From Henricia sp. BOLD:AAB3569 (Eukaryota > Echinodermata > Asteroidea > Spinulosida > Echinasteridae): DNA of 64,000 nucleotides. Where the stretch lies: the NCBI GenBank assembly GCA_037783545.1, contig JBBELK010001447.1, positions 1 through 64,000 on the forward strand. The letters run 5' to 3'. The translations under genes and the position numbers were made by a program. This document shows positions 1-8,690 of the stretch, piece after piece; within the stretch, counting starts at the first letter, position 1, and each line of letters opens with the position of its first letter. The notes under the pieces are model-generated. The model was not told where the DNA came from. It searched no databases and was given only the letters and a program-made list of their open reading frames with translations.

Positions 1-3
1 GGT

Positions 4-15
4 GTACATTTGTAC
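4..15. other. Short dyad in monomer (GTACA-TT-TGTAC)
   Basis: The first monomer is given as representative. GTACA and TGTAC are perfect inverted repeats around a 2-bp centre. The element is present in nearly every monomer in both arms of the window. A 12-bp dyad of this kind could be a dimeric protein-binding site or a small cruciform. No binding protein can be inferred from sequence alone. Confidence 0.6.
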
Positions 16-64
16 GGCCGTTGACTCACCCCAGATTGTGACGGGAATTAGGTCAAAGTGTGTC

Positions 65-84
65 CCAAATGCCGGCAAATTTGG
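65..84. other. 20-bp imperfect palindrome in monomer around GCCGGC
   Basis: The first monomer is representative. CCAAAT (65-70) and ATTTGG (79-84) are perfect inverted repeats flanking GCCGGCAA, whose first six bases are themselves a palindrome. Variants in some monomers change the centre: GCCAGC near 2802 and 3626, and ACCGGC on the minus arm. Dyad symmetry is common in centromere-associated satellites of other organisms, but function here is inference. Confidence 0.6.
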
Positions 85-112
85 AAATCAAGGAATTTTC
101 CAACCAACTTCA

Positions 113-162
113 AATTTTGCATGCTCCAAACTGTATATATTCCGCACTTGTCATGCAAAATT
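113..162. other. 11-bp perfect inverted repeat in monomer, 28-nt loop
   Basis: The first monomer is representative. AATTTTGCATG (113-123) and CATGCAAAATT (152-162) are perfect reverse complements separated by 28 nt, giving a potential hairpin or cruciform in essentially every monomer. The loop contains the TATATA run and CCGCACTTGT. The transposon at 4251 inserted at the loop/right-arm boundary of this structure: its 9-bp target CACTTGTCA matches monomer positions 145-153. The 80-bp hybrid junctions at 35241 and 46268 also break next to the left arm. That it folds in vivo is inference. Confidence 0.7.
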
Positions 163-2490
163 GACAGATTTTTGCTGGGAAATGACGGAGAAATTTCAGA
201 GTTTAGGGAAAACGGAGCTCGGCTACGTGGTTATTCCTCTAACCGTGGCTGTTGGGACACCCTGCGCCGCGCTGGTGTACATTTGTACGGCCGTTGACTC
301 ACCCCAGATTGTGACGGGAATTAGGTCAAAGTGTGTCCCAAATGCCGGCAAATTTGGAAATCAAGGAATTTTCCAACCAACTTCAAATTTTGCATGCTCC
401 AAACTGTATATATTCCGCACTTGTCATGCAAAATTGACAGATTTTCGCTGGGAAATGACGGAGAAATTTCAGAGTTTAGGGAAAACGGAGCTCGGCTACG
501 TGGTTATTCCCCTAACCGTGGCTGTTGGGACACCCTGCGCCGCGCTGGTGTACATTTGTACGGCCGTTGACTCACCCCAGATTGTGACGGGAATTAGGTC
601 AAAGTGTGTCCCAAATGCCGGCAAATTTGGAAATCAAGGAATTTTCCAACCAACTTCAAATTTTGCATGCTCCAAACTGTATATATTCCGCACTTGTCAT
701 GCAAAATTGACAGATTTTCGCTGGGAAATGACGGAGAAATTTCAGAGTTTAGGGAAAACGGAGCTCGGCTACGTGGTTATTCCCCTAACCGTGGCTGTTG
801 GGACACCCTGCGCCGCGCTGGTGTACATTTGTACGGCCGTTGACTCACCCCAGATTGTGACGGGAATTAGGTCAAAGTGTGTCCCAAATGCCGGCAAATT
901 TGGAAATCAAGGAATTTTCCAACCAACTTCAAATTTTGCATGCTCCAAACTGTATATATTCCGCACTTGTCATGCAAAATTGACAGATTTTCGCTTGGAA
1001 ATGACGGTGAAATTTCAGAGTTTAGGGAAAACGGAGCTCGGCTACGTGGTTATTCCCCTAACCGTGGCTGTTGGGACACCCTGCGCCGCGCTGGTGTACA
1101 TTTGTACGGCTGTTGACTCACCCCAGATTGTGACGGGAATTAGGTCAAAGTGTGTCCCAAATGCCGGCAAATTTGGAAATCAAGGAATTTTCCAACCAAC
1201 CTCAAATTTTGCATGCTCCAAACTGTATATATTCCGCACTTGTCATGCAAAATTGACAGATTTTCGCTGGGAAATGACGGAGAAATTTCAGAGTTTAGGG
1301 AAAACGGAGCTCGGTTCCGTGGTTAGTCCCCTAACCGTGGCTGTTGGAACACCCTGCGCCGCGCTGGTGTACATTTGTACGGCCGTTGACTCACCCCAGA
1401 TTGTGACGGGAATTAGGTCAAAGTGTGTCCCAAATGCCGGCAAATTTGGAAATCAAGGAATTTTCCAACCAACTTCAAATTTTGCATGCTCCAAACTGTA
1501 TATATTCCGCACTTGTCATGCAAAATTGACAGATTTTTGCTGGGAAATGACGGAGAAATTTCAGAGTTTAGGGAAAACGGAGCTCGGCTACGTGGTTATT
1601 CCTCTAACCGTGGCTGTTGGGACACCCTGCGCCGCGCTGGTGTACATTTGTACGGCCGTTGACTCACCCCAGATTGTGACGGGAATTAGGTCAAAGTGTG
1701 TCCCAAATGCCGGCAAATTTGGAAATCAAGGAATTTTCCAACCAACTTCAAATTTTGCATGCTCCAAACTGTATATATTCCGCACTTGTCATGCAAAATT
1801 GACAGATTTTCGCTGGGAAATGACGGAGAAATTTCAGAGTTTAGGGAAAACGGAGCTCGGCTACGTGGTTATTCCCCTAACCGTGGCTGTTGGGACACCC
1901 TGCGCCGCGCTGGTGTACATTTGTACGGCCGTTGACTCACCCCAGATTGTGACGGGAATTAGGTCAAAGTGTGTCCCAAATGCCGGCAAATTTGGAAATC
2001 AAGGAATTTTCCAACCAACTTCAAATTTTGCATGCTCCAAACTGTATATATTCCGCACTTGTCATGCAAAATTGACAGATTTTCGCTGGGAAATGACGGA
2101 GAAATTTCAGAGTTTAGGGAAAACGGAGCTCGGCTACGTGGTTATTCCCCTAACCGTGGCTGTTGGGACACCCTGCGCCGCGCTGGTGTACATTTGTACG
2201 GCCGTTGACTCACCCCAGATTGTGACGGGAATTAGGTCAAAGTGTGTCCCAAATGCCGGCAAATTTGGAAATCAAGGAATTTTCCAACCAACTTCAAATT
2301 TTGCATGCTCCAAACTGTATATATTCCGCACTTGTCATGCAAAATTGACAGATTTTCGCTGGGAAATGACGGAGAAATTTCAGAGTTTAGGGAAAACGGA
2401 GCTCGGCTACGTGGTTAGTCCCCTAACCGTGGCTGTTGGAACACCCTGCGCCGCGCTGGTGTACATTTGTACGGCCGTTGACTCACCCCA

Positions 2491-4250
2491 GATTGTGTCG
2501 GAATTAGGTCAAAGTGTGTCCCAAATGCCGGCAAATTTGGAAATCAAGGAATTTTCCAACCAACTTCAAATTTTGCATTCTCCAAACTGTATATATTCCG
2601 CACTTGTCATGCAAAATTGACAGATTTTTGCTGGGAAATGACGGAGAAATTTCAGAGTTTAGGGAAAACGGAGCTCGGCTACGTGGTTATTCCTCTAACC
2701 GTGGCTGCTCTGGGACACCCTGCGCCGCGCTGGTGTACATTTGTACGGCCGTTGACTCACCCCAGATTGTGACGGAATTAGGTCAAAGTGTGTCCCAAAT
2801 GCCAGCAAATTTGGAATCAAGGAATTTTCCAACCAACTTCAAATTTTGCAAGCTCCAAACTGTATATATTCCGCACTTGTCATGCAAAATTGACAGATTT
2901 TGCTTGGAAATGACGGAGAAATTTCAGAGTTTAGGGGAAAACGGAGAGCTCGGCTACGTGGTTATTCCTCTAACCGTGGCTGTTGGGACACCCTGCGCCG
3001 CGCTGGTGTACATTTGTACGGCCGTTGACTCACCCCAGATTGTGACGGGAATTAGGTCAAGTGTGTCCCAAATGCCGGCAAATTTGGAAATCAAGGAATT
3101 TTCCAACCAACTTCAAATTTTGCATGCTGCAAACTGTATATATTCCCGCACCTGTCATGCAAAATTGACAGATTTTCGCTGGGAAATGACGGAGAAATTT
3201 CAGAGTTTAGGGGACAACGGAGCTCGGCTACGTGGTTAGTCCCTAACCGTGGCTGTTGGAACACCCTGCGCCGCGCTGGTGTACATTTGTACGGCCGTTG
3301 ACTCACCCCAGATTGTGTCGGGAATTAGGTCAAAGTGTGTCCAAATGCAGGCCGGCAAATTGGAAATCAAGGAATTTTCCAACCACTTCAAATTTTGCAT
3401 GCTCCAAACTGTATATATTCAGCACTTGTCATGCAAAATTGACAGATTTTTGCTGGGGAAATGACGGAGAAATTTCAGAGTTTAGGGAAAACGGAGCTCG
3501 GCTACGTGGTTATACCTCTAACCGTGGCTGTTGGGACACCCTGCGCCGCGCTGGTGTACATTTGTACGGCCGTTGACTTCACCCCAGATTGTGACGGGAA
3601 TTAGGTCAAAGTGTGTCCCAAATGCCAGCAAATTTGGAAATCAAGGAATTTTCCAACCAACTTCAAATTTTGCATGCTCCAAACTGTATATATTCCGCAC
3701 TTGTCATGCAAAAATTGACAGATTTTTGCTTGGAAATGACGGAGAAATTTCAGAGTTTAGGGAAAACGGAGCTCGGCTACGTGGTTATTCCTCTAACCGT
3801 GGTTGTTGGACATCCTGCGCCGCGCTGGTGTACATTTGTACGGCGTTGACTCACCCCAGATTGTGACGGGAATTAGGTCAAAGTGTGTCCCAAATGCCGG
3901 CAAATTTGGAAATCAAGGAATTTTCCAACCAACTTCAAATTTTGCATGCTCCAAACTGTATATATTCCGCACTTGTCATGCAAAATTGACAGATTTTCGC
4001 TGGGAAATGACAGAGAAATTTCAGAGTTTAGGGAAAACGGAGCTCGGCTACGTGGTTAGTCCCCTAACCGTGGCTGTTGGAACACCCTGCGCCGCGCTGG
4101 TGTACATTTGTACGGCCGTTGACTCACCCCAGATTGTGTCGGAATTAGGTCAAAGTGTGTCCCAAATGCCGGCAAATTTGGAAATCAAGGAATTTTCCAA
4201 CCAACTTCAAATTTTGCATGCTCCAAACTGTATATATTCCGCACTTGTCA
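2491..4250 (+). repeat. Trimer higher-order repeat, indel-rich, left of transposon
   Basis: A diagnostic variant GTGTCGG (instead of GTGACGG) occurs at about 2498, 3318 and 4139, a spacing of 820-821 bp, or three monomers plus small indels. The next occurrence is at about 8171. After subtracting the 3202-bp transposon and 9-bp duplication, that spacing is again 821 bp. The segment carries some 18 or more single-base or few-base indels relative to the consensus, for example an added A at about 3716, a lost G at about 3845, and a disrupted stretch at 3340-3362. Confidence 0.85.
4242..4250. repeat. Target-site duplication, left copy (CACTTGTCA)
   Basis: Nine bases of satellite immediately outside the left terminal inverted repeat. 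They are repeated exactly at 7453-7461 outside the right terminus. An uninterrupted monomer has CACTTGTCA once, so the second copy arose by insertion. Nine bases fits Mutator-like elements (usual range 8-11) better than hAT elements (8). Confidence 0.9.
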
Positions 4251-4368
4251 TAGCCTTTAGTCAAGGCTGCCTTGGCGAGTTATATATTCGCGCGCATTCA
4301 GTTTTCCAACGCTTGAGGAAAGACTAGCACGCACGGACTGTCCGCCCAGACAGCCTTTACCATAGCGT
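4251..4368 (+). repeat. Left terminal inverted repeat
   Basis: Aligned with the reverse complement of 7335-7452. The outer 17 bases, TAGCCTTTAGTCAAGGC, are identical. Further conserved blocks are GGCGAG, CGCTTGAGGAAAGACTA, GACTGT with CGCCC, and GCCTTTACCA with AGCG. Between the blocks the arms differ, so the two ends have diverged or the element is old. Confidence 0.88.
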
Positions 4369-4650
4369 TTTTTGGAGCTTATGTTTTTCTTTATTTCTGT
4401 CTACCGTTTTGGTAGAGGGGTTACGTGCATAATGCATGAGGTCAGCATTCCCCATTGACCAATGAGAAGGTGAACTGTTAAACTGCATGACGTCATACGC
4501 ATAGAAAATTAGGCAGTTGTTGTGTGAATCTTCGAAGAATAAAAAGCTAAATATTTCGGGAAACTTAATAAGTCCCAACATATACAGGCCAAGAAAATGC
4601 TCGCTGGAGATGATCGCGATTTAGGGGAATATTAAATTCACCAACGCCTA
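4369..4650. other. Left subterminal DNA with CCAAT and CRE-like sites
   Basis: No gene is seen. CCAAT lies at 4459-4463, within CATTGACCAATG (an inverted repeat with a 2-bp centre), and the perfect palindrome TGACGTCA lies at 4488-4495. In animals TGACGTCA is the full cAMP-response element bound by CREB/ATF factors, and CCAAT is bound by NF-Y. Both short sites could occur by chance. If real they might be part of an ancestral transposase promoter, but no coding sequence follows. Confidence 0.3.
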
Positions 4651-4770
4651 CTCGTACTCCCGAACCGGCCGGCCGCACAGTACACCGTGCCGCGCCAGTA
4701 TATGCCGCCAGCCGGTCGTCTGCGGCGGCCGCCCCGCTAGTGCATGGCAATGCCGCACGGTGCACTGTTT
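4651..4770. other. GC-rich patch inside transposon
   Basis: About 120 bp far richer in G+C than the surrounding element, with repeated GGCCGG, CCGCCAG and GCGGCGGCCGCC runs and an 8-bp inverted repeat (CACCGTGC at 4683-4690, GCACGGTG at 4755-4762). An 85-codon frame crosses it on the minus strand (4565-4822) but resembles nothing I know and is alanine- and arginine-rich, as expected from composition. It could be a captured host fragment, as seen in Pack-MULEs, or a structured internal region. Neither is demonstrated. Confidence 0.4.
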
Positions 4771-4984
4771 GTTGTTTTGCGTACAATGTATGATGTACTA
4801 ATAAGGCAATGAAGCATGGCATAAAAAAATTTTCAACAAAATCTTACTGCAAAAGAAAATGTTCTTACTGCTAAAATTGCTTCTTTGTCACCCTCTCTGG
4901 AGCATTCATGTCATATTTAAAAGGATTTTATTAGTGAATATTTAAGTTTATATATACCCTGAACAAACAGTTCCTTACTATTTG
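4771..4984. other. AT-rich spacer in transposon, no feature seen
   Basis: A-rich and T-rich sequence without a recognisable gene, repeat or structured element. It separates the GC-rich patch from the TTACGA-rich region. Confidence 0.5.
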
Positions 4985-5420
4985 TTACGATAAACAAGTT
5001 CAAATGTCTGTCAACCTGCGACAAGCCACGACAATTACAACAACTTACAACAAATGTTACGATTACTTACGAAAAACACTGCCACTGTGTGACAATTTGT
5101 ACTAGCTGGCTCTGGTGATTCTTTATAAATCATAAATTTTGGGAATTTCAAAGCCAAATCGCACAGTGGGAGCTAATAGCCGGTATTCCGCTGTGCAATA
5201 TTTTCTTACGACTAGTCGCAATTATCTTAAGATATAAAAGGTACAATTTCGTAGCGTCTCGCAGGTTGTCACAGACTTTTGTACAGTTTTTGGTCACCCA
5301 CTGCATGATTTGCCACAATTTGTTGCGACTGCGACACATGCAAAAGTAGGAAGTATTGTACGTGTCGTAAGGATTCTCAGCCACTTCACGACATTCTAAC
5401 GCTTACGATATGGTTACAAT
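4985..5420. repeat. Degenerate TTACGA/TCGTAA-rich region, both orientations
   Basis: The left part (4985-5100) contains TTACGA and GCGACAAGCCACGAC, which recur in the tandem repeat further right (GCGACAAGCCACGAC also near 6588). The part at 5190-5400 carries related words on the opposite strand, such as CGTGTCGTAAGGATTC and CAGGTTGTCACAGAC, corresponding to GAATCCTTACGACACG. This looks like an inverted, decayed copy of the internal repeat family. A 78-codon minus-strand frame at 5148-5384 is judged to be chance. Confidence 0.5.
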
Positions 5421-5595
5421 GTGCAATTTATTCCGAAAACATACAAATTTTTCCCCTTTATTTTTGTTAGTGATCTCCCAATTTAACAGTTCCTTAAGAG
5501 ATGACACGGTACGATCAGAAAATTTGTTGATCCTGTTTAAATGTCCATGACAATTAAGCCACAGCTTACGAAACTCTACGACAAGCTACGATTGC

Positions 5596-6605
5596 ACGAA
5601 TGTCTGCGATTCTTTACGATTCCTTACGATGACAGTACAAATCTACGACAGCATCTGCGACTTGTTCAGACACATACGAATGTCTGCGATCATGATCATA
5701 CATTGTGCGATTCATTACGATTCCTTACTATTTGTTATGATTCCTTACGATGACGCAGTACAAATCTACTGTTACGACATCTGCGGGTTGTTCACAGACA
5801 GTCATTTTGTTACAAATCTTAGAAAATGTTAACACTTAATTAGCGCTTATCGTATTGTAAAGATAAATGCATTTTCAGTATACGAATGTCTGCGATCATG
5901 ATCATAGAGCACACATTGTGCGATTCATTACGATTCCTTACTATTTGTTACGATTCTTTAATATTTGTTATGATTTCTTACGATGACGCAGCTATACAAA
6001 TCTACTGTGACGACATCTGCGTGTTAATTGTTCAGACAGTCGATCATTTTGTTACAAATCTTAGACAATTTTAACGCTTAGCGCTTATCGTATTGTAAAG
6101 AATAAATGCATTTTCAGTATACGAATGTCTGCGATTCCTTACGATTCCTTACAATGACAGTACGAATCAACGACATCTGCAACTTGTTCAGATACATACG
6201 AATGTCTGCGATCATGATCACACATTGTGCGATTCATTACGATTCCTTACTATTTGTTACGATTCCTTAATATTTGTTATGATTTCTTATGATGACGCAG
6301 TACAAATCTACTGTGACGACATCTGCGTGTTGCAGACAGTCGATCATTTTGTTACAAATCTTAGAAAATTGTAACACTTATTAGCGCTTATCGTATTGTA
6401 ACGATATATGCATTTTCAGTATACAAATGTCTGCGATTCATTACGATTCCTTACGATGACAGTGCGAATCTACGACATCTGCGACTTTTTCAGAAACATA
6501 CAAATGTCTGCGATCATGATTACGCAATGTGCGATTCATTACAATTCCTTAAGATTTAGTTACGATGACAGTACAAATCAACAACATCTGCGACAAGCCA
6601 CGACC
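5596..6605 (+). repeat. Internal tandem repeat of transposon, about four copies
   Basis: Units start at ACGAATGTCTGCGAT: 5596-5881 (286 bp), 5882-6120 (239 bp, lacking the first sub-block), 6121-6422 (302 bp) and a truncated unit from 6423 to about 6605. A full unit has two sub-blocks that both begin ACGAATGTCTGCGAT. The second sub-block contains CATGATCA, ATTGTGCGATTCATTACG, TACTATTTGTTA and an end block TTAGCGCTTATCGTATTG followed by ATGCATTTTCAGTAT. The short word TTACGATTCCTTACGA recurs throughout. Short frames here of 62-90 codons follow the repeat and are not genes. Subterminal or internal arrays like this can bind transposase in some DNA transposons, which is an inference. Confidence 0.85.
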
Positions 6606-6880
6606 ACTTACGATACTCCATGTCAATCTTCGAAAAGCTGTGTTTTACGTAAAACCCCCACTTTGCGATATATCGTATAAAAAGTTGCAGGTAATCTCAG
6701 CAAAATTTAACAGTGAAATTTGTGCTTGTACATCTTGAAATTTTTGCTTCCAAATACAAAATATGGTAGTCGACAGGCCCAAACCGATTATCCTTGCAAC
6801 TTCAGAAAAACCTAGGAGAAAAGTCAGATTTTGTTCAAATTAATTGTCATATGGGCTATAGGTTTTGTACACGGGGTGCA
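6606..6880. other. Transposon interior without recognised feature
   Basis: Mostly AT-rich single-copy sequence between the tandem repeat and the minisatellite. No open frame, RNA gene or repeat was recognised. Confidence 0.5.
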
Positions 6881-7006
6881 AGGACGACTTGTCTCGAGGA
6901 CGACTTGAACCAGGAACGACTTGTCTCGGGGACGACTTGACCTGGGGATGACTTGACCTAGGTGTTAATTGAGGGGAGCGAGTTGACTCGGGGACGACTT
7001 GTCCCG
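6881..7006 (+). repeat. 16-bp minisatellite (GGACGACTTGNCCNGG-like), about 8 units
   Basis: Eight degenerate units of 15-17 bp cover 126 bp. Most contain GACGACTTG followed by TCTCG, AACCAG, ACCTGG or TCCCG; units six and seven are the most decayed (TTAATTGAGG and GCGAGTTGACTCG). Alternating CTCG/CCTG tails suggest an underlying 32-bp dimer. It lies between the TTACGA repeats and the right terminus. A 78-codon minus-strand frame across it (6840-7076) has the serine/proline/arginine composition expected from the repeat and is not taken as a gene. Confidence 0.85.
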
Positions 7007-7334
7007 TTTCGCGTACTAGGCCTACCATCTTCCTCCATGGGCCTATACTCAGTACGCGCGGTGTTTTGTTTGCCACACGAAAAGCATTGTTAGCGAGTTT
7101 ATAACTTTAAAAATGGGAAATTTATGTGGAGTTACTCTATAGAACTTTGACTAATCATGTTTCTTGTATTTTGTTTTCCTGGTACGAATAATAACTTTCG
7201 CTTTTTTTCGTGAATGCTACCTATATTTATATATGGATGATTCCAGAAGCTCCCCGCCGCTGGTTGGTTACAATTTATGAATAATTCACCACCTCCGTTG
7301 CTGTTGAATTATTCAGCACGAAGGTGCACAAATA
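7007..7334. other. Right subterminal region with an 11-bp hairpin
   Basis: No gene is seen. TGAATAATTCA (7278-7288) and TGAATTATTCA (7305-7315) are perfect inverted repeats separated by 16 bp and would form a stable hairpin about 20 bp inside the right terminal repeat. No equivalent was noticed at the left end. AT-rich sequence fills 7080-7260. Confidence 0.55.
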
Positions 7335-7452
7335 CGCTTTGGTAAAGGCGTACGGGGCGAACAGTCTGCAGTATGAATGTTAGTCTTTCCTCAAGCGCTA
7401 GCAAAACAGTGCACAAAACAAACCTCGCCACGGACGCCTTGACTAAAGGCTA
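7335..7452 (-). repeat. Right terminal inverted repeat
   Basis: Reverse complement of the left terminus, with imperfect identity. The outer 17 bases are exact, and the block TAGTCTTTCCTCAAGCG (7381-7397) corresponds to CGCTTGAGGAAAGACTA on the left. The inner boundary, CGCTTTGGTAAAGGC, matches GCCTTTACCATAGCG with one change. The exact inner limit is uncertain by a few bases. Confidence 0.87.
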
Positions 7453-7461
7453 CACTTGTCA
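7453..7461. repeat. Target-site duplication, right copy (CACTTGTCA)
   Basis: Identical to 4242-4250. It is followed directly by the rest of the interrupted monomer (TGCAAAAT and onward), with one base lost soon after compared with the consensus. Confidence 0.9.
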
Positions 7462-8690
7462 TGCAAAATGACAGATTTTTGCTGGGAAATGACGGAGAAA
7501 TTTCAGAGTTTAGGGGAAAAACGGAGCTCGGCTACGTGGTTATTCCTCTAACCGTGGCTGTTGGGACACCCTGCGCCGCGCTGGTGTACATTTGTACGGC
7601 CGTTGACTCACCCAGATTGTGACGGAATTAGGTCAAAGTGTGTGTCCCAAATGCCAGCAAATTTGGAAATCAAGAATTTTCCAACCAACTTTCAAATTTT
7701 GCATGCTCCAAACTGTATATATTCCGCACTTGTCATGCAAAATTGACAGATTTTTGCTTGGAAATGACGGAGAAATTTCAGAGTTTAGGGAAAACGGAGC
7801 TCGGATACGTGGTTATTCCTCTAACCGTGGCTGTTGGGACACCCTGCGCCAGCGCTGGTGTACATTTGTACGGCCGTTGACTCACCCCAGATTGTGACGG
7901 GAATTAGGTCAAAGTGTGTCCCAAATGCCGGCAAAATTTGGAAATCAAGGAATTTTCCAACCAACTTCAAATTTTGCATGCTGCAAACTGTATATATTCC
8001 GCACCTGTCATGCAAAATTGGACAGATTTTCGCTGGAAATAACGGAGAAATTTCAGAGTTTAGGGACAACGGAGCTCGGCTACGTGGTTAGTCCCCTAAC
8101 CGTGGCTGTTGGAACACCCTGCGCCGCGCTGGTGTACATTTGTACGGCCGTTGACTCACCCCAGATTGTGTCGGGAATTAGGTCAAAGTGTGTCCCAAAT
8201 GCCGGCAAATTTGGAAATCAAGGAATTTTCCAACCAACTTCAAATTTTGCATGCTCCAAACTGTATATATTCCGCACTTGTCATGCAAAATTGACAGATT
8301 TTTGCTGGGAAATGACGGAGAAATTTCAGAGTTTAGGCGAAAACGGAGCTCGGCTACGTGGTCATTCCTCTAACCGTGGCTGTTGGGACACCCTGCGCCG
8401 CGCTGGTGTACAATTGTACGGCCGTTGACTCACCCCAGATTGTGACGGGAATTAGGTCAAAGTGTGTCCCAAATGCCAGCAAATTTGGAAATCAAGGAAT
8501 TTTCCAACCAACTTCAAATTTTGCATGCTCCAAACTGTATATATTCCGCACTTGTCATGCAAAATTGACAGATTTTTGCTTGGAAATGACGGAGAAATTT
8601 CAGAGTTTAGGGAAAACGGAGCTCGGCTACGTGGTTATTCCTCTAACCGTGGCTGTTGGGACACCCTTGCGCCGCGCTGGTGTACATTTG
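7453..8690 (+). repeat. Indel-rich trimer HOR continuing right of transposon
   Basis: This carries the GTGTCGG variant at about 8171, in trimer phase with 2498, 3318 and 4139 once the transposon is removed. Small indels include an extra GT near 7643, a lost G near 7673, an extra A near 7853 and an extra T near 8669. A monomer near 8790 lacks nine bases (ATTTTGCAT), which removes the left arm of the monomer hairpin. Confidence 0.8.

Larger units (their letters stand above)
1..4250 (+). repeat. 273-bp satellite array, left segment, plus orientation
   Basis: About 15.5 head-to-tail copies of a 273-bp monomer, here phased to begin at GGTGTACATTTGTACGG (positions 1, 274, 547 and so on). Copies from 1 to about 2490 are almost identical and keep exact 273-bp spacing. 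From about 2490 to 4250 they carry many single-base insertions and deletions. Two linked haplotypes alternate: TTTTTGCTGG with ATTCCTCTAACC, and TTTTCGCTGG with ATTCCCCTAACC. A third type has CGCTTGGAAATGACGGTG (near 994), followed by a monomer with GGTTCCGTGGTTAGTCC (near 1313). The same pair recurs at about 9116 and 9436 beyond the transposon, so both sides belonged to one array. The segment begins mid-array and ends inside a monomer at the transposon. It holds no gene. The satellite family is not one I recognise. Confidence 0.97.
4251..7452. mobile_element. 3.2-kb non-autonomous TIR DNA transposon, possibly Mutator-like
   Basis: A 3202-bp insertion that is unlike the satellite. Its ends are imperfect terminal inverted repeats of about 118 bp, both starting TAGCCTTTAGTCAAGGC, and it is bounded by a 9-bp target-site duplication. 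Long terminal repeats plus a 9-bp duplication are typical of Mutator-like elements, but the termini match no family I can name, and Merlin-like elements also make 8-9-bp duplications. No long open frame and no transposase motif are visible, and all internal frames are under about 92 codons, so the copy is probably mobilised in trans. Inside are a GC-rich patch, TTACGA-rich DNA in both orientations, a four-copy ~240-300-bp tandem repeat and a 16-bp minisatellite. Satellite phase and trimer spacing resume exactly after the element, which shows a simple insertion. Confidence 0.88.

Noticed and set aside
165-185. CENP-B box in the monomer (TTCGCTGGGAAATGACGG region)
   Set aside because: It resembles the start of the box (TTCG, then GG and A), but the spacing and the required CGGG are wrong, and many monomers have lost the CG of TTCG.
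201-245. Telomere-like words TTTAGGG and CCCTAA in each monomer
   Set aside because: Only single copies occur per monomer, in opposite orientations and never in tandem, so they are not telomeric repeats.
58-297. Dozens of 79-codon frames starting MCPKCRQIW with a zinc-finger-like CPKC
   Set aside because: They are the second reading frame of each satellite monomer, one per 273 bp, and overlap the other open frame. The CPKC motif stands alone without partner cysteines in a recognisable domain.
4357-7076. Small open frames inside the transposon (62-90 codons) as genes
   Set aside because: None has a recognisable domain, several follow the internal tandem repeats or the minisatellite, and lengths are within chance expectation.
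4251-7452. hAT or LTR/LINE origin for the inserted element
   Set aside because: The target duplication is 9 bp, not 8, and the ends lack the CAGGG-type hAT terminus. There are no direct long terminal repeats, poly-A tail or reverse-transcriptase frame.
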